From the NCBI RefSeq assembly GCF_000314855.2, contig NZ_KB233226.1, positions 1 through 64,000 of the forward strand: a DNA stretch of 64,000 bases. Reading direction: 5' to 3'. Origin of the DNA: Providencia burhodogranariea DSM 19968 (GTDB lineage: Bacteria; Pseudomonadota; Gammaproteobacteria; Enterobacterales; Enterobacteriaceae). Below are positions 1-10,485 of this stretch, one piece after another. The number at the start of each line of letters is the position of its first letter. The stretch's first letter is position 1. Under the pieces are notes generated by a model. It was not told the DNA's origin. It saw nothing but the letters and a program-made list of their open reading frames with translations, and made no database searches. A program made the position numbers and the translations under genes.

Positions 1-12
1 ATCGAGAGTCAA
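1..12 (-). promoter_or_regulatory. rRNA operon P2 promoter, -35 element (cut by window edge)
   Basis: Read on the minus strand, positions 12 to 1 give TTGACTCTCGAT, which matches the -35 region of E. coli-type rrn P2 promoters. The -10 would lie outside the window. It sits about 105 bases downstream of the P1 -10, the spacing expected of a tandem rrn P1/P2 pair, and murI precedes rrnB in E. coli in the same way. Confidence 0.7.
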
Positions 13-112
13 GCTTTTTTTTTCGCTTATCTTTTCAGATTCTCTCGCTGACTACGTTGTGCCTGTTGGCTTGTCACCGCGTTTTGCGTTGACTCATCGT
101 GGGTCAGTGGAT

Positions 113-144
113 GCGCATTATAGGGAGCTAAAAAAATCCCGCAA
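113..144 (-). promoter_or_regulatory. rRNA operon P1 promoter downstream of murI
   Basis: On the minus strand there is a -35 TTGCGG (139-144), a 16-base spacer and a -10 TATAAT (117-122), followed by a GCGC discriminator (113-116). The 16-base spacer and GC-rich discriminator are hallmarks of stringently controlled rrn P1 promoters, and the run CTCCCTATAATGCGC is nearly the E. coli rrnB P1 sequence. The A/T-rich stretch at about 145-185 would serve as the UP element. The 16S gene itself lies beyond the left edge. Confidence 0.9.
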
Positions 145-195
145 CCCTTTTTTTGCATTTTTTTTTCGCTTGCTCAGCTTTCCAGCAAATTTAAC

Positions 196-1071
196 TTAGA
201 TAGCTAGTTTTTGCAGCGAAATGAACCCTTCCGCCGCTAAAACAGGTTGTAACTCTTGGACTATTTCCTCCATAAGGAGGCAATATGCAAAATCTTTTTC
301 TTCCGTAGGAATAATTTCGGCCTGATTATTGACCAACCAAACCGTTCTTCTCGCTATTGCTGAGCCTGAATCAATAAATCTTGTACCATTTGGCAAGACT
401 TCCTCTAGTTCTTCTATTAATAGAGGAAAATGAGTACAACCCAATATAACAGTATCAGGGGGCTCAGGCATTCTGATCCAGGGCTTAACAGCTTGAATCA
501 CTTCCGCTAAGGGTATTTTTTCACCGTGAAGCTTTCTTTCTGCGAGTTGTACGAGTTCGGCAGAACCCAATGAAACGACTTTGCAGTCTGTCGCAAAGCG
601 TTCTATCAGTTCCTTAGTATATTCACGATTAACCGTACCTTTTGTTGCTAGCAAACCCACGACACCATTGCGGGTCAGTTTAGTTGCGGGCTTAATCGCA
701 GGAACGACACCAACGACAGGGAAACTGAAATGTGCCCTGAGATTAGGTAAGCTCACCGTACTTGCGGTGTTACAAGCAATAATAGCAATAGTCAGTGCAT
801 GTTTTTTCGCGATGGCATTAACGATTTGATAAACCCTATCGATAATAAACTCTTCACTTTTTTCGCCATACGGAAAAGCTTCGTTATCGAATGCATATAT
901 ATAGTGTGCATTCGGAAGAAGCTTTTTGACTTCACGATAAACAGATAACCCGCCCACTCCTGAGTCAAACACAAGAATGGTCGGGCGAATAGATAGGTTG
1001 TTATTAGAAGTTGTAGCTTCCTGTAAGGAAATATTCTCTTCCAGCGGTGCGATAACCATATGCGGTCTCAT
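196..1071 (-). CDS. murI: glutamate racemase MurI
   Basis: Interconverts L- and D-glutamate, supplying D-Glu for peptidoglycan in the cytoplasm. The protein has 291 residues against 285 in E. coli and aligns along its full length. Both catalytic cysteines are visible: Cys100 in ACNTAS and Cys212 in GCTHFP. The N-terminal extension before [13 protein letters not shown] is typical of enterobacterial MurI, which is activated by UDP-MurNAc-Ala (family knowledge). The first 68 bases overlap the 3' end of btuB, as in E. coli. A second Met at codon 5 is an alternative start, so the exact N-terminus is not certain. An rRNA promoter pair follows immediately downstream. Confidence 0.96.
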   Translation of the reverse strand: MRPHMVIAPLEENISLQEATTSNNNLSIRPTILVFDSGVGGLSVYREVKKLLPNAHYIYAFDNEAFPYGEKSEEFIIDRVYQIVNAIAKKHALTIAIIACNTASTVSLPNLRAHFSFPVVGVVPAIKPATKLTRNGVVGLLATKGTVNREYTKELIERFATDCKVVSLGSAELVQLAERKLHGEKIPLAEVIQAVKPWIRMPEPPDTVILGCTHFPLLIEELEEVLPNGTRFIDSGSAIARRTVWLVNNQAEIIPTEEKDFAYCLLMEEIVQELQPVLAAEGFISLQKLAI

Positions 1072-2911
1072 AGTCTTTATCGAACATATTGGCTATTTTA
1101 CCACGAATTGTTAAATGTGAAGTGATCGGATATGCAGCTGTGATATCCCATAGACTAACGCCGCCTAACTTTAATCGTTGCGAGCTACCATTATCATAGT
1201 ATGCAGTGTCATAGCGAGAACCTATGTATTGATAAGTGACCCCCATATCTACACTATAAATAGGCCAGTCGAGTTGATACTTAACTTGTTGTTTTGCCCT
1301 ACGAGCTAACACTTCATTAGTATCTTTATTTCGAGGGTCTACATATTGATAAGTTAATTGATGATGGAAAATACCTGTCTCTAATTCCCCAACCCATTCT
1401 ATTCCTTTGATTTCAGCTTTCCCTATGTTTTCATAAGTGCTGATTGGATTTCCTGATTTGAATGCAATCAAGTTATCAATGTCATTACGGTAAGCATTTA
1501 GTTGCCAAAATAAAAGTCCCGTTGTGCCTTCTAAACCAATTTCCCACTGCTTGCTTTCTTCAGGCTTTAGGTCTGGATTTCCTTTTGTGTTCCAAGCGGG
1601 GTTATCTACATACAGCTGGTTTAAATTAGGCGCTTTGTAGGCTGTCGCATAAGATCCAATTAGCTTGTAACCATCATAAAATTCCCAAGCTAAACCTGAT
1701 TGCCATGTGGTGTGCCAATCAAATTCGGAATGATGGTCGGATCGAACAGCAGCCTCTGCAGTCACTGAGTCAATAAATGCATATTGTCCTGTTATATAAA
1801 TGCCCGTGTTGTTAACCGTTTCTTTTTTACTTGTCATTGTATAACCACCGGGTTCAATACTTTGACGTTGGTAATCAAGGCCTGCACTGATATTGCCTTT
1901 ATCTAAGTGATAGTTGTTACCCCACTGAAGATTATATTGCTTTGACTCATCAAGATTTGAATATGAACCATACTGCCCATACCTAGGATCAAAATTGTAA
2001 TCTTTTACGCGGCTATAACTTCCCATTAAGGATGTGGAGTACTTATCTTGGTGATACTTCACTCCTGCTTCATAGGTACGGCTATATAGCTTTCTTGTAT
2101 CAACAAGATAGTTATTACCGTTTGAATAATCCTTACTGTAATAGCCATCATAACTGGTTCGATTGTCGTACCCATAAGCACGTGCGTAAGCTAATATTTC
2201 AGAAGATAATTGATGCTCAATCCCTAACCATAAAGTTTTACTGAGAAAACCATCTTTATCAGGTTGTGGATGCCCACCTGTATTTCCTCTAGCCTCCACA
2301 TCAAATCCTGTTGTATGCGTATAAGCACCTGCCGCAGTAACTGTTGTGTTCTCACCTATTTTTTGTTGAGTAGAACCATTATAGTTTTGGTAGCCATAAG
2401 AACCGACTCCAGCATTTAGTGTTGTACCGTCATTGTCGCGACGAGTAATAATATTAACAACTCCACCCACTGCATCGGACCCATAAACAGCCGATCTCGC
2501 TCCTCGAATAAATTCAATTCGTTGTACTAAAGAAATAGGAATTTGGCTGAGGTCAGAAGATCCTGAAATACCAGCTTGATTTAATCGAACACCATCAATT
2601 AAAACTAATACATGTCGAGATTCAGTTCCTCTAATAAAAAGAGAACTTAATTGCCCAACCCCACCATTTTGGGCAACATCCACACCCGGCAGGCGTCTTA
2701 GAACATCAATCACGGTATTTGACTGCCAGTGATCAATTTCATCCCGTGTAACCACAGTAATAGGAGCGAGTACAGATGAAATAGGCTGTTCAAAACGGTT
2801 TGCAGTTACCACCATTTCATCAGATTGATTATTTGCATTTGCCAGAGAAGAAATACCACACAGCACTGCCACTGTAGCGGCCGATAACGGTAGCAACTTT
2901 TTATTATTCAT
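1004..2911 (-). CDS. btuB: TonB-dependent vitamin B12 receptor BtuB
   Basis: Outer-membrane beta-barrel that imports cobalamin using energy from TonB. The 635-residue protein (E. coli 614) has a signal peptide at about residues 1-26 ending SSLANA, a TonB box DEMVVTA near residue 31, a plug domain with [16 protein letters not shown], and a C-terminal phenylalanine (GSYNF) as expected for BAM-inserted barrels. It is transcribed from a long leader carrying a cobalamin riboswitch, so expression should fall when adenosylcobalamin is plentiful. The 3' end overlaps murI by 68 bases in a different frame. Conserved order with murI and trmA supports orthology. Confidence 0.96.
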   Translation of the reverse strand: MNNKKLLPLSAATVAVLCGISSLANANNQSDEMVVTANRFEQPISSVLAPITVVTRDEIDHWQSNTVIDVLRRLPGVDVAQNGGVGQLSSLFIRGTESRHVLVLIDGVRLNQAGISGSSDLSQIPISLVQRIEFIRGARSAVYGSDAVGGVVNIITRRDNDGTTLNAGVGSYGYQNYNGSTQQKIGENTTVTAAGAYTHTTGFDVEARGNTGGHPQPDKDGFLSKTLWLGIEHQLSSEILAYARAYGYDNRTSYDGYYSKDYSNGNNYLVDTRKLYSRTYEAGVKYHQDKYSTSLMGSYSRVKDYNFDPRYGQYGSYSNLDESKQYNLQWGNNYHLDKGNISAGLDYQRQSIEPGGYTMTSKKETVNNTGIYITGQYAFIDSVTAEAAVRSDHHSEFDWHTTWQSGLAWEFYDGYKLIGSYATAYKAPNLNQLYVDNPAWNTKGNPDLKPEESKQWEIGLEGTTGLLFWQLNAYRNDIDNLIAFKSGNPISTYENIGKAEIKGIEWVGELETGIFHHQLTYQYVDPRNKDTNEVLARRAKQQVKYQLDWPIYSVDMGVTYQYIGSRYDTAYYDNGSSQRLKLGGVSLWDITAAYPITSHLTIRGKIANMFDKDYETAYGYRTAGREYFLTGSYNF

Positions 2912-3000
2912 TATGATAATACCCGGAAATCAATTTAATTAAGATTCCGCGAGGTTGGATATTAGATTCGCGCCAATATTCAACTAAGCGATAAAGTTGT

Positions 3001-3250
3001 GGCAGGTCTTCGGACTTAGAGGAATCCAATTATCTTTCAAAGAGTAGATATGTTGACTAGATTAAGCTGACTGACATATTTCTATATACTCAGGACTACC
3101 GTCACTGCCTACTTTCTTAGGCCTTGAATGATTTTATGGATATTTCGATATTTAGAAGCGACTTCCCATCTATTTGACAGTGTCATAGGCTTTCTTAATC
3201 CTCATTACCGCTGCGCGTCAGTCTCGGACTTTCACCGAGTTCCCTATTTT
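3001..3250 (-). promoter_or_regulatory. cobalamin riboswitch in the btuB leader
   Basis: The minus strand carries the class landmarks in order. GGGAACTCGGTGAAAGTCC (3245 downward) is the 5' core, followed by GACTGACGCGCAGCGGTAA. The B12 box AAGTCCGAAGACCTGCC (about 3017-3001) is at the 3' side, about 90 bases upstream of the btuB start. This matches the adenosylcobalamin aptamer of enterobacterial btuB leaders, which controls translation and transcription of btuB. The aptamer boundaries are approximate. Confidence 0.93.
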
Positions 3251-3400
3251 TTATTCAGACCACAACGTTATTATCCTAATGGGATTTAATTTTAGTGTCT
3301 ATGGATGCAGAATCAAAACTGGACATCTGTACCGCTTGCCCTACAATTTCGCCCCTACAAATGCAATTTTTTACTGTTTTATGTTTATAGGGCCATATTG

Positions 3401-4486
3401 ATGCACACTGAACACTATGAACTGCAACTTGCAGAAAAAGTAGAACGCTTGAAAAACATGATGGCCCCTTATGCGGCACCTGAACCAGAAGTATTCGAGT
3501 CTCCTGAATCTCATTACCGCATGCGTGCAGAATTTAGACTATGGCATGAAGGTGATGACTTGTTTCACATCATGTTTGATAAAAAAACGAAAGAACGCAT
3601 TCGTATCGATCAATTTCCTGTCGCCAGCCAGCTCATTAATAATATCATGATAGAAATATTGCCTTTAATTAAGCAAAGTGAGCTATTACGCCATAAATTA
3701 TTTCAAATTGATTATCTTTCAACACTCAGTAATAAATTAATTGTTTCTTTGCTTTACCATAAAAAATTAGGTGAAGAGTGGGCGGAAGAAGCTAAGCAAT
3801 TAAAAGCAACGTTAGTTACCAAAGGTTTTGACCTACAACTTATTGGCCGTGCTTCAAAAACTAAAATCATGTTCGATAATGATTTTGTCGATGAAGTGTT
3901 GCCAATAAATGGCCGAGATATGATTTATCGCCAAGTCGAAAATAGCTTTACTCAACCTAATGCTCACGTAAATATAAAAATGTTGGAATGGGCAATAGCT
4001 GCAACGCAAGGCGCAACAGGTGATTTATTGGAACTTTATTGTGGAAATGGAAATTTTTCGTTGGCATTAGCGCAAAATTTCAATCATGTTTTGGCTACAG
4101 AGATAGCTAAGCCATCTGTTGCAGCTGCACAATACAATATCTCAGCGAATAAAATCGATAATGTGCAGATTATCCGAATGTCAGCAGAGGATTTTACACA
4201 GGCTATGCGCGGTATTCGTGAATTTAGACGATTAGAAGGTATTAATCTTGCCGATTATCAATGTAATACGATTTTTGTCGATCCGCCGCGTAGTGGGTTA
4301 GATGATAAAACCGTTCAATTGGTACAAGCATATGACAATATTCTTTATATATCCTGTAATCCAGAAACCTTGTGCGATAATTTGTCAGTCTTGAATGAAA
4401 CCCACAAAGTCGAAAAACTCGCACTATTTGACCAGTTCCCGTATACCCATCATATGGAAAGTGGGGTTTTACTCACCCGCCGTTAA
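3401..4486 (+). CDS. trmA: tRNA (uracil-5-)-methyltransferase TrmA
   Basis: SAM-dependent enzyme forming 5-methyluridine at position 54 of the tRNA T-loop. The 361-residue protein matches E. coli TrmA (366). It contains the SAM-binding [14 protein letters not shown], the nucleophile Cys319 in YISCNPETL, and Glu353 in HHMESG near the C-terminus. The frame is open upstream to 3305, but homology starts at [13 protein letters not shown]; an AGGG at 3389-3392 sits 8 bases before the ATG at 3401, so that start was chosen. It diverges from the btuB riboswitch leader and ends just before a strong terminator. Confidence 0.95.
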   Translation: MHTEHYELQLAEKVERLKNMMAPYAAPEPEVFESPESHYRMRAEFRLWHEGDDLFHIMFDKKTKERIRIDQFPVASQLINNIMIEILPLIKQSELLRHKLFQIDYLSTLSNKLIVSLLYHKKLGEEWAEEAKQLKATLVTKGFDLQLIGRASKTKIMFDNDFVDEVLPINGRDMIYRQVENSFTQPNAHVNIKMLEWAIAATQGATGDLLELYCGNGNFSLALAQNFNHVLATEIAKPSVAAAQYNISANKIDNVQIIRMSAEDFTQAMRGIREFRRLEGINLADYQCNTIFVDPPRSGLDDKTVQLVQAYDNILYISCNPETLCDNLSVLNETHKVEKLALFDQFPYTHHMESGVLLTRR

Positions 4487-4530
4487 TGCATTCTGCTTTT
4501 CTTGATAATACTACCGCCCTAAAAAACACT

Positions 4531-4563
4531 AACGCCGCTATTTTGACAACGCGGCGTTTTTAT
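4531..4563. terminator. Rho-independent terminator between trmA and yijD
   Basis: An 8-bp perfect stem, AACGCCGC (4531-4538) with GCGGCGTT (4551-4558), is followed by a T-run on the plus strand. It would end trmA. A-rich sequence on the other side may also let it serve the converging yijD transcript. Confidence 0.85.
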
Positions 4564-4583
4564 TTGGTAGATGTTGAGACTAA

Positions 4584-4979
4584 CTAAACTTCAGCTTCAG
4601 CTTCATTCTCAGCCGCAAGTTCTAATTGCTCTTTTTTGCGCGCTTTCCAACTGGTATAAAGCCACAATGCAAGAATAACAATAATGGTTGCAGGGATAAA
4701 GTTAGAACCCACATCAGGATGTTGAACACGTAAAATTGCAGAGTAAGCAAAGAGCCCTAAAAAGAAATTACCCACCACAAACTTAGGTAAACCGATCGGC
4801 ATTGCATGATTCAAGTAGCGTTGATGTAAGCAATAAACAGCTAATACCAAGCTAATGATTGGAAATATGGAAAATTCTACTAAGGAGTTAAACAGAGCAG
4901 AAAAAGTTCCGTGAGTCGATAAGCCTACTACCAATGCAAGTAGTAGTGTGCTTTTCTCATAGCGATTGTATTCCGTCAT
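4584..4979 (-). CDS. yijD: YijD family inner-membrane protein
   Basis: Small membrane protein of unknown function, 131 residues, with about four hydrophobic segments (STLLLALVVGLS, FPIISLVLAVYCL, FVVGNFFLGLFAYSA, FIPATIIVILALWLY). It matches E. coli YijD along its length. The frame is open further upstream into fabR, but homology starts at MTEYNRYEKS and AAGGAG sits directly before the ATG at 4979, so that start was chosen. Only 13 bases separate it from the fabR stop; the two are very likely one transcript, as in E. coli. The acidic C-terminal tail (ELAAENEAEAEV) is species-variable. Confidence 0.9.
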   Translation of the reverse strand: MTEYNRYEKSTLLLALVVGLSTHGTFSALFNSLVEFSIFPIISLVLAVYCLHQRYLNHAMPIGLPKFVVGNFFLGLFAYSAILRVQHPDVGSNFIPATIIVILALWLYTSWKARKKEQLELAAENEAEAEV

Positions 4980-4992
4980 TTTTTCTCCTTTA

Positions 4993-5649
4993 TTATTTAG
5001 TGAGATCAGGATTAGTTCGGTTTTGTTTTTCTTGTTCACGGCGGTACCAGTAATATGCACCTTTTGCGATCATACGCAGCTGTAGCACTAACCGTTCTTC
5101 AAGGTACTGCCTTTTTTCTTCATCGATATCAAGAGCTTCAGCGCCTGCACTAAAAACGATCGTGACCATTGACTCTGCTTGCATTTCAGTGAAATGCCGC
5201 GGCATACGACTTTCTTGCTCTAGGTAGTCCGCCAGTTCTGCAATGAAATGCTGGATTTCACGAGCTACCGCTGCACGAAATTCCGCTGAAGTTCCAGAAC
5301 GCTCACGCAATAATAACCTAAAGGCGTTGGGGTTATTACCAATAAACTCCATAAAAGTCGATATTGACGTTCGGATCACACTACCGCCTTTGGCGATACG
5401 CTGTCTCGCTTGGCGCATAAGTTGGCGTAGCATTAAGCCGCTTTCGTCAACCATTGTCAGCCCAAGCTCGTCAACATCTTTAAAGTGACGATAAAATGAG
5501 GTCGGAGCGATACCAGCCTCCCGCGCAACTTCGCGTAAGCTAAGGCTCGTGAAACTGCGTTCGGCACTTAATTGGCTAAATGCGGCTTCGATGAGCGAAC
5601 GACGTGTTTTTTCTTTTTGTTTTGCTCTAACGCCAATAATATTACTCAC
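4993..5649 (-). CDS. fabR: TetR-family unsaturated fatty acid repressor FabR
   Basis: DNA-binding repressor of fabB/fabA, tuning the unsaturated to saturated fatty acid ratio by sensing acyl-ACP/acyl-CoA pools (known for E. coli). The 218-residue protein is very close to E. coli FabR. The TetR helix-turn-helix lies at about residues 27-55 ([21 protein letters not shown]), followed by the all-helical ligand domain with [21 protein letters not shown]. It lies upstream of yijD in the same direction, with sthA divergent across a 442-base spacer. The N-terminal [10 protein letters not shown] is slightly longer than E. coli's MMGVRAQ. Confidence 0.95.
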   Translation of the reverse strand: MSNIIGVRAKQKEKTRRSLIEAAFSQLSAERSFTSLSLREVAREAGIAPTSFYRHFKDVDELGLTMVDESGLMLRQLMRQARQRIAKGGSVIRTSISTFMEFIGNNPNAFRLLLRERSGTSAEFRAAVAREIQHFIAELADYLEQESRMPRHFTEMQAESMVTIVFSAGAEALDIDEEKRQYLEERLVLQLRMIAKGAYYWYRREQEKQNRTNPDLTK

Positions 5650-5909
5650 GGTAATCCTGATTTCTATGTCATTAAACGGTAATTAATATATCAAAATTAT
5701 GAAATTACATTGTGAATGTTTCTTCCCTAGCATACCTGAAATTTATCGAACTGTTTGAGAGAAAAAGCGATTAAGTTTACAGATTGTCTTTTTTCAGAAT
5801 TAAGCCAATCATTTTTACTATGCTTTTGTTTATTGGCTGGCTACCAGCAATACAGCATCCCCCATCTCGTGCCACATTTCAATTTATAAATAAATGAAAA
5901 ATAATTTAC

Positions 5910-6032
5910 GCTATGTATTTCGGATTGTGACAAGGCGATAAAGTGAGCTAATCCTTAGGAGCATACATAAGTATGTGACTTGAATAGCTAAATTCATGTC
6001 AACAGCGACACTTCTTGAAGTATGACGAGTAA
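5910..6032 (+). repeat. ERIC/IRU element, diverged
   Basis: The central ERIC palindrome is recognisable (AGGAGCATACATAAGTATGTG near 5957-5977), and the right end reads CTTGAAGTATGACGAGTA. The left arm has drifted. It lies in the 5650-6091 spacer between fabR and sthA. Apart from this repeat and A/T-rich promoter-like sequence, that spacer shows no gene. Confidence 0.8.
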
Positions 6033-6091
6033 ATAACCAACTGATATGCTACCATCTTGGGGTCATTTTGTTTTAGAGCAGGTCTTACCTT

Positions 6092-7489
6092 ATGCAACAC
6101 ATCCATTTTGATGCAATTGTTATTGGTTCCGGGCCGGGTGGTGAAGGTGCCGCCATGGGACTCGTGAAACAAGGAAAAAACGTCGCCGTCATAGAACGCT
6201 ATGAAAGTGTCGGTGGTGGCTGTACCCACTGGGGAACTATCCCTTCCAAAGCACTCCGTCATGCTGTTAGCCGAATTATCGAATTCAACCAAAATCCACT
6301 CTACAGCGATAATTCCCGATCTTTACACTCATCCTTCGCTGAAATTCTTAAGCATGCTGAAAGCGTGATTAGCCAACAAACACGTATGCGCCAAGGCTTT
6401 TATGAGCGTAATGGCTGCCAAATGTTTTCTGGTGAAGCAACCTTTATCGATGAACAACATCTTAGTGTGCGTTATCCTGATGGTAGTTGTGATGTTCTCA
6501 GCGCAGATAAAATCGTTATTGCAACGGGATCTCGTCCTTATTCCCCATCTGATGTTGATTTCAATCATTCACGCATTTACAACAGCGATACTATCCTCAA
6601 CTTAACCCACGAACCACGCCATGTGATCATATATGGTGCAGGTGTTATTGGTTGTGAATATGCCTCAATCTTTCGTGGATTAAGTGTCAAAGTTGATTTA
6701 ATCAACACACGTGACCACTTACTTGCCTTTTTAGATCAAGAAATGTCAGACGCGCTCTCTTATCACTTCTGGAATAGCGGTGTTGTTATTCGCCATAACG
6801 AAGAATATGAAAAAATTGAAGGCGTCGAAGATGGTGTAATTGTTCACCTTAAATCGGGTAAAAAAGTCAAAGCTGACTGTTTACTCTACGCAAATGGACG
6901 GACAGGTAATACCGATAAGCTAGGTTTAGCCAATGTCGGCATTGAAGCTGACAGTCGAGGGCTTATCAAGGTTGATAAAGCTTATCGTACTACCAATGAG
7001 CATATCTACGCTGTTGGAGATGTCATCGGTTATCCGAGCCTTGCATCAGCAGCATATGACCAAGGCCGTATCGCCGCTCGTGCAATCGCTAACGATTTAG
7101 GTAATGCGCACTTAGTTGAAGATATACCGACTGGTATTTATACCATTCCTGAAATTAGCTCTGTTGGTAAAACTGAGCAGCAATTAACAGCGATGAAAAT
7201 ACCTTATGAGGTCGGTCGTGCTCAGTTTAAGCATTTAGCGCGCGCGCAAATTGCGGGCATGAATGTCGGCAGTCTGAAAATTTTATTCCACCGTGAAACA
7301 TTGCAGATTTTAGGCATTCACTGTTTCGGGGAAAGAGCGGCTGAGATTATTCATATCGGCCAAGCTATCATGGAACAAAAAGGGGAAGGAAATACAATTG
7401 AGTATTTTGTGAATACGACATTCAACTACCCAACGATGGCTGAAGCATTTCGTGTCGCAGCACTAAATGGTTTAAATCGACTATTTTAG
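6092..7489 (+). CDS. sthA: soluble pyridine nucleotide transhydrogenase SthA
   Basis: FAD-dependent enzyme that transfers hydride between NADPH and NAD+, helping to dissipate excess NADPH. The 465-residue protein matches E. coli SthA (466). It has an FAD Rossmann motif [11 protein letters not shown] at about residues 10-20, the lineage-specific [18 protein letters not shown] segment (only one cysteine, so no redox disulfide, as is normal for SthA), an NAD(P) motif [12 protein letters not shown] at about 180, and a C-terminal [17 protein letters not shown] dimerisation segment. It converges on oxyR over a shared terminator. Confidence 0.96.
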   Translation: MQHIHFDAIVIGSGPGGEGAAMGLVKQGKNVAVIERYESVGGGCTHWGTIPSKALRHAVSRIIEFNQNPLYSDNSRSLHSSFAEILKHAESVISQQTRMRQGFYERNGCQMFSGEATFIDEQHLSVRYPDGSCDVLSADKIVIATGSRPYSPSDVDFNHSRIYNSDTILNLTHEPRHVIIYGAGVIGCEYASIFRGLSVKVDLINTRDHLLAFLDQEMSDALSYHFWNSGVVIRHNEEYEKIEGVEDGVIVHLKSGKKVKADCLLYANGRTGNTDKLGLANVGIEADSRGLIKVDKAYRTTNEHIYAVGDVIGYPSLASAAYDQGRIAARAIANDLGNAHLVEDIPTGIYTIPEISSVGKTEQQLTAMKIPYEVGRAQFKHLARAQIAGMNVGSLKILFHRETLQILGIHCFGERAAEIIHIGQAIMEQKGEGNTIEYFVNTTFNYPTMAEAFRVAALNGLNRLF

Positions 7490-7498
7490 TCACCACGC

Positions 7499-7532
7499 AT
7501 AGTGATCGCCGGAATAATCCGGCAATCACTAT
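7499..7532. terminator. bidirectional terminator between sthA and oxyR
   Basis: A 14-bp stem with one mismatch (7499-7512 with 7519-7532) and a 6-base loop, with A/T-rich flanks. It sits between two converging genes and can serve both. Confidence 0.75.
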
Positions 7533-7536
7533 TAAA

Positions 7537-8445
7537 TCAATTCACTTTATTACTGTAATAGCTATTCATTAAATTATAAATGGCTCCAGCAAGTTGCTGA
7601 TAGCGGCCACGTAATGGTGATCCTGGGCGATAAGCTAACACTACTGAGCGCTTCGGCTCTGGATTAATACACTTCAAATAACAAACACCATCACGATACC
7701 TTTCACTTGGCACAGCCAAATCAGGTAATAGCGTAATACCACTTCCTGCTGCCACCATATTTCTCAGTGTTTCTAAGCTTGTTGCACGGAAATGAGTATC
7801 TTCTTTTGCTCCAGCTTGAAAACAAAAGCCCATTGCTTGATCACGAAGACAATGGCCATCCTCCAGCATTAGCAATTTTTCACCCGATAATTCGGCCATT
7901 TCGATAGTATCTCGGTCATGCCATGAGTGACCTTCATAAATAGCTAACTTCATTGGTTCTTCAAATAATGGCTCGATAATAAAAGGGTCTGTCTCTTTCA
8001 CTTGCGCTAAAATTGCACAATCTAACTTACCGCTATCCAACTGGGCGAGTAACTGTTGGGTTTGTTCTTCGTGCAGGTAAATTTCAAGCTTAGGAAATAA
8101 TTTGTGTAATTCCGGAATAATAAGTGGTAATAAGTAAGGTGCAATCGTAGGAATTAACCCAATATGCAATGGGCCTGACATACTCTCACCTTGTAACGCA
8201 GCCATTTCTTGTAATACTTTAATTTCCCGTAGAATTGTTCTTGCTTGTTCAACAAGAAGTAACCCTTGTTGAGTGAATAAAACCTTACGGCTGGTTCTCT
8301 CCAACAACATAACACCAAGCTCTTCCTCTAACTTACGGATTTGGCCACTCAGTGTTGGCTGACTCACATGACAAGAATCAGCTGCTCGGCGAAAATGTTT
8401 ATGCTCAGCCAATGCAACTAAATATTCCAAATCGCGAATGTTCAT
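7537..8445 (-). CDS. oxyR: LysR-type hydrogen peroxide sensor OxyR
   Basis: Transcription factor that activates peroxide-defence genes when Cys199 and Cys208 form a disulfide. Both cysteines are at exactly these positions (HCLRDQAMGFCF). The 302-residue protein (E. coli 305) has the N-terminal winged helix-turn-helix (MNIRDLEYLVALAEHKHFRR) and the LysR effector domain with GSGITLLPDLAVP. The strand is the same as argH but 581 bases separate them, so it probably has its own promoter in the long A/T-rich spacer. Autoregulation is known for the E. coli protein and is an inference here. Confidence 0.97.
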   Translation of the reverse strand: MNIRDLEYLVALAEHKHFRRAADSCHVSQPTLSGQIRKLEEELGVMLLERTSRKVLFTQQGLLLVEQARTILREIKVLQEMAALQGESMSGPLHIGLIPTIAPYLLPLIIPELHKLFPKLEIYLHEEQTQQLLAQLDSGKLDCAILAQVKETDPFIIEPLFEEPMKLAIYEGHSWHDRDTIEMAELSGEKLLMLEDGHCLRDQAMGFCFQAGAKEDTHFRATSLETLRNMVAAGSGITLLPDLAVPSERYRDGVCYLKCINPEPKRSVVLAYRPGSPLRGRYQQLAGAIYNLMNSYYSNKVN

Positions 8446-8538
8446 TTTTTAAGCCTTTTTAATATGAATTGCCAATCAGTATAACAGATACCTAATGCTT
8501 ATAACTATCAAACAGCATTAATTCGTTCACTTTATCTG

Positions 8539-8582
8539 CATTTTTTATATTTTACACTTTCATTTTTTATATTTTACACTTT
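8539..8582. repeat. perfect 22-bp direct tandem repeat upstream of oxyR
   Basis: A 22-bp A/T-rich unit, beginning CATTTTTTATATTTTACACT, occurs at 8539-8560 and again at 8561-8582 with no mismatch. It lies about 95-140 bases upstream of the oxyR start codon. Confidence 0.9.
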
Positions 8583-8993
8583 ATTGAAACCTATAATAAA
8601 TAACATGTAAAAACCATGTAAAGACAATAAAATCAATAAATTATAATTACATTGATAATGGTCATGGTATTAATCTTTCAAATGATTTAATCAAAATAGT
8701 GCACTATGTCATCAACAATGAATATTGATGATGACATAGTGCAAATAAAACCAGAGATACGACCAATCATAACCGCGAGGAATTCTTCACCATTCGATAG
8801 TTGAGAATACGCAATTCAGTCTTTTGATAATTTGAAGATACCCAAAATAATTCGAGTATTGTGTGAGCTCCTCGCAAAGCTAATCCTATAAAAAGTTAAG
8901 CTTTCGAGTAATTGAATACGGCGCTATACCTATAACACACGTGAGATGACTTGATATATTGCAGATGTATACCGAAACAGGGCAGATATCATC

Positions 8994-9018
8994 ATGGCGT
9001 GGGAGAATCCCACACCAT
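8994..9018 (-). terminator. hairpin after argH, possible terminator
   Basis: A 10-bp stem with one C/A mismatch (8994-9003 with 9009-9018), a few bases downstream of the argH stop. There is no clear U-tract after it on the minus strand, so a transcript-end stabiliser is as likely as a true intrinsic terminator. Confidence 0.4.
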
Positions 9019-9026
9019 GTTTAACA

Positions 9027-10403
9027 TTATAATCCTAAGCGTGCTTTAGCGTCAGCAATCGCCTTTAATACTTGATTCTTCGATACACCGCCTTTCGCTA
9101 AGCGCTTATCTAGACATGACTGCAATGATAGAATTTCATAAACATCTAGCTGGATCGTATTGCTAAATTTTTGTAAATCACTCAGAGCCATCTCTTCGAG
9201 CGCTTTACCTTGGCTAATTGCTGTTACCACTGCTTCGCCAACAATATGATGGGCCTCTCTAAATGGAACGCCTTTTGCCACTAAGTAATCAGCAAGTTCT
9301 GTCGCGTTTGCATAGCCTTGTTTTGCAGCTTCTTCACAGCGACTATTACGGATTTGAATACCATCAAGCACAAGTACGGCCATATGCATACAGTCTAACC
9401 AGGTATCCAATGCATCAAACAAGCCTTCTTTGTCTTCTTGCATATCTTTATTATAAGCAAGTGGCAAGCCTTTCAAGGTCATCATCATGCCAGTTAATGC
9501 GCCTTGAACACGACCACATTTTCCACGAATAAGTTCTAATGCATCTGGGTTTTTCTTTTGTGGCATCAATGAAGAACCTGAGGTTACTTTATCTGAAAGC
9601 TCAACAAAACCGGCCTCACCGCTATTAAAGAAAATTAAATCTTCTGCAAAACGAGATAAATGCACCATACCAATGCTCGCATCAGATAACAGCTCTAATA
9701 CATGATCTCTGTCTGAAACGGTATCTAAACTATTACGAGTTGCTGATGCAAAACCTAACCAAGAAGCTAGCTGCTCGCGATCAATATCGTAAGCGGTTCC
9801 GGCTAAAGCGCCACAACCTAATGGACTAACATCAAGGCGTTTTAAGGTATCTTGTAGACGACTTTCATCACGCGCTAACATTTCGCTGTAAGCCAAACAC
9901 CAGTGAGCAAATGTCACAGGTTGTGCACGTTGCAAATGGGTATAGCCTGGCATCACTGCATCTTGGTTATTTTCAGCTGTTACTACCAAAGCTTTTTGTA
10001 ACTCAGTAACCGCTTCTAATAACAACACAACTTGGTCTTTACACCATAATTTCAAATCCGTTGCCACTTGGTCATTACGGCTACGACCCGTGTGCAATTT
10101 TTTACCCAGATCACCTACTTTATCAATCAGTTTTCCTTCAACCCAGCTATGGATATCCTCGGCATCACTTTGTAGAATAATTTCTGGGTTGTCTTGAACT
10201 TCTTTCAACAAACTATTCAGCGCTTGCTCTAGAGATTGTTGTTCACTGTCCGATAGCACTCCAACTGTGACCAACGCTTTTGACCATGCAACCGAACCAA
10301 TAATGTCCTGTTGCGCTAAGCGGTAATCAAAACGCAATGAATCATTAAATTGCTTAAACCGCTTATCGGCTTCTTGACTAAAACGTCCACCCCAAAGTGC
10401 CAT
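9027..10403 (-). CDS. argH: argininosuccinate lyase ArgH
   Basis: Cleaves argininosuccinate to arginine and fumarate, the last step of arginine synthesis. The 458-residue protein (E. coli 457) contains the fumarase/aspartase superfamily signature [20 protein letters not shown] at about residues 280-300, which holds the catalytic serine loop, and the substrate-binding [11 protein letters not shown]. The homotetramer builds each active site from three subunits (family knowledge). It is the last gene of argCBGH, with an 82-base gap after argG holding a GC-rich hairpin. Confidence 0.96.
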   Translation of the reverse strand: MALWGGRFSQEADKRFKQFNDSLRFDYRLAQQDIIGSVAWSKALVTVGVLSDSEQQSLEQALNSLLKEVQDNPEIILQSDAEDIHSWVEGKLIDKVGDLGKKLHTGRSRNDQVATDLKLWCKDQVVLLLEAVTELQKALVVTAENNQDAVMPGYTHLQRAQPVTFAHWCLAYSEMLARDESRLQDTLKRLDVSPLGCGALAGTAYDIDREQLASWLGFASATRNSLDTVSDRDHVLELLSDASIGMVHLSRFAEDLIFFNSGEAGFVELSDKVTSGSSLMPQKKNPDALELIRGKCGRVQGALTGMMMTLKGLPLAYNKDMQEDKEGLFDALDTWLDCMHMAVLVLDGIQIRNSRCEEAAKQGYANATELADYLVAKGVPFREAHHIVGEAVVTAISQGKALEEMALSDLQKFSNTIQLDVYEILSLQSCLDKRLAKGGVSKNQVLKAIADAKARLGL

Positions 10404-10440
10404 AACTGATCCCTATCTGATTGATAAAATAAATTTTGCT

Positions 10441-10463
10441 CCCGGCAGCTAATCGCTGCCGGG
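10441..10463. repeat. GC-rich hairpin between argG and argH
   Basis: A perfect 9-bp stem CCCGGCAGC (10441-10449) / GCTGCCGGG (10455-10463) with a 5-base loop, in an otherwise A/T-rich spacer. No T-run follows on the minus strand, so it is more likely an mRNA processing or stability element inside the operon than a terminator. Confidence 0.6.
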
Positions 10464-10485
10464 GGTCGTACGCTAACAATAATAC

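Larger units (their letters stand above)
8446..9026. other. long intergenic region between argH and oxyR
   Basis: No convincing gene. The oxyR-proximal part is very A/T-rich and holds a perfect 22-bp tandem duplication (8539-8582, listed separately). The stretch around 8838-8900 (ACCCAAAATAATTCGAGTAT) resembles the left end of an ERIC element but lacks the central palindrome, so it is at most a decayed fragment. The argH-proximal end has a hairpin at 8994-9018. Confidence 0.6.

Noticed and set aside
3305-3400. N-terminal extension of trmA
   Set aside because: No homology to TrmA in this stretch; the ATG at 3401 has an AGGG ribosome-binding site and the conserved start.
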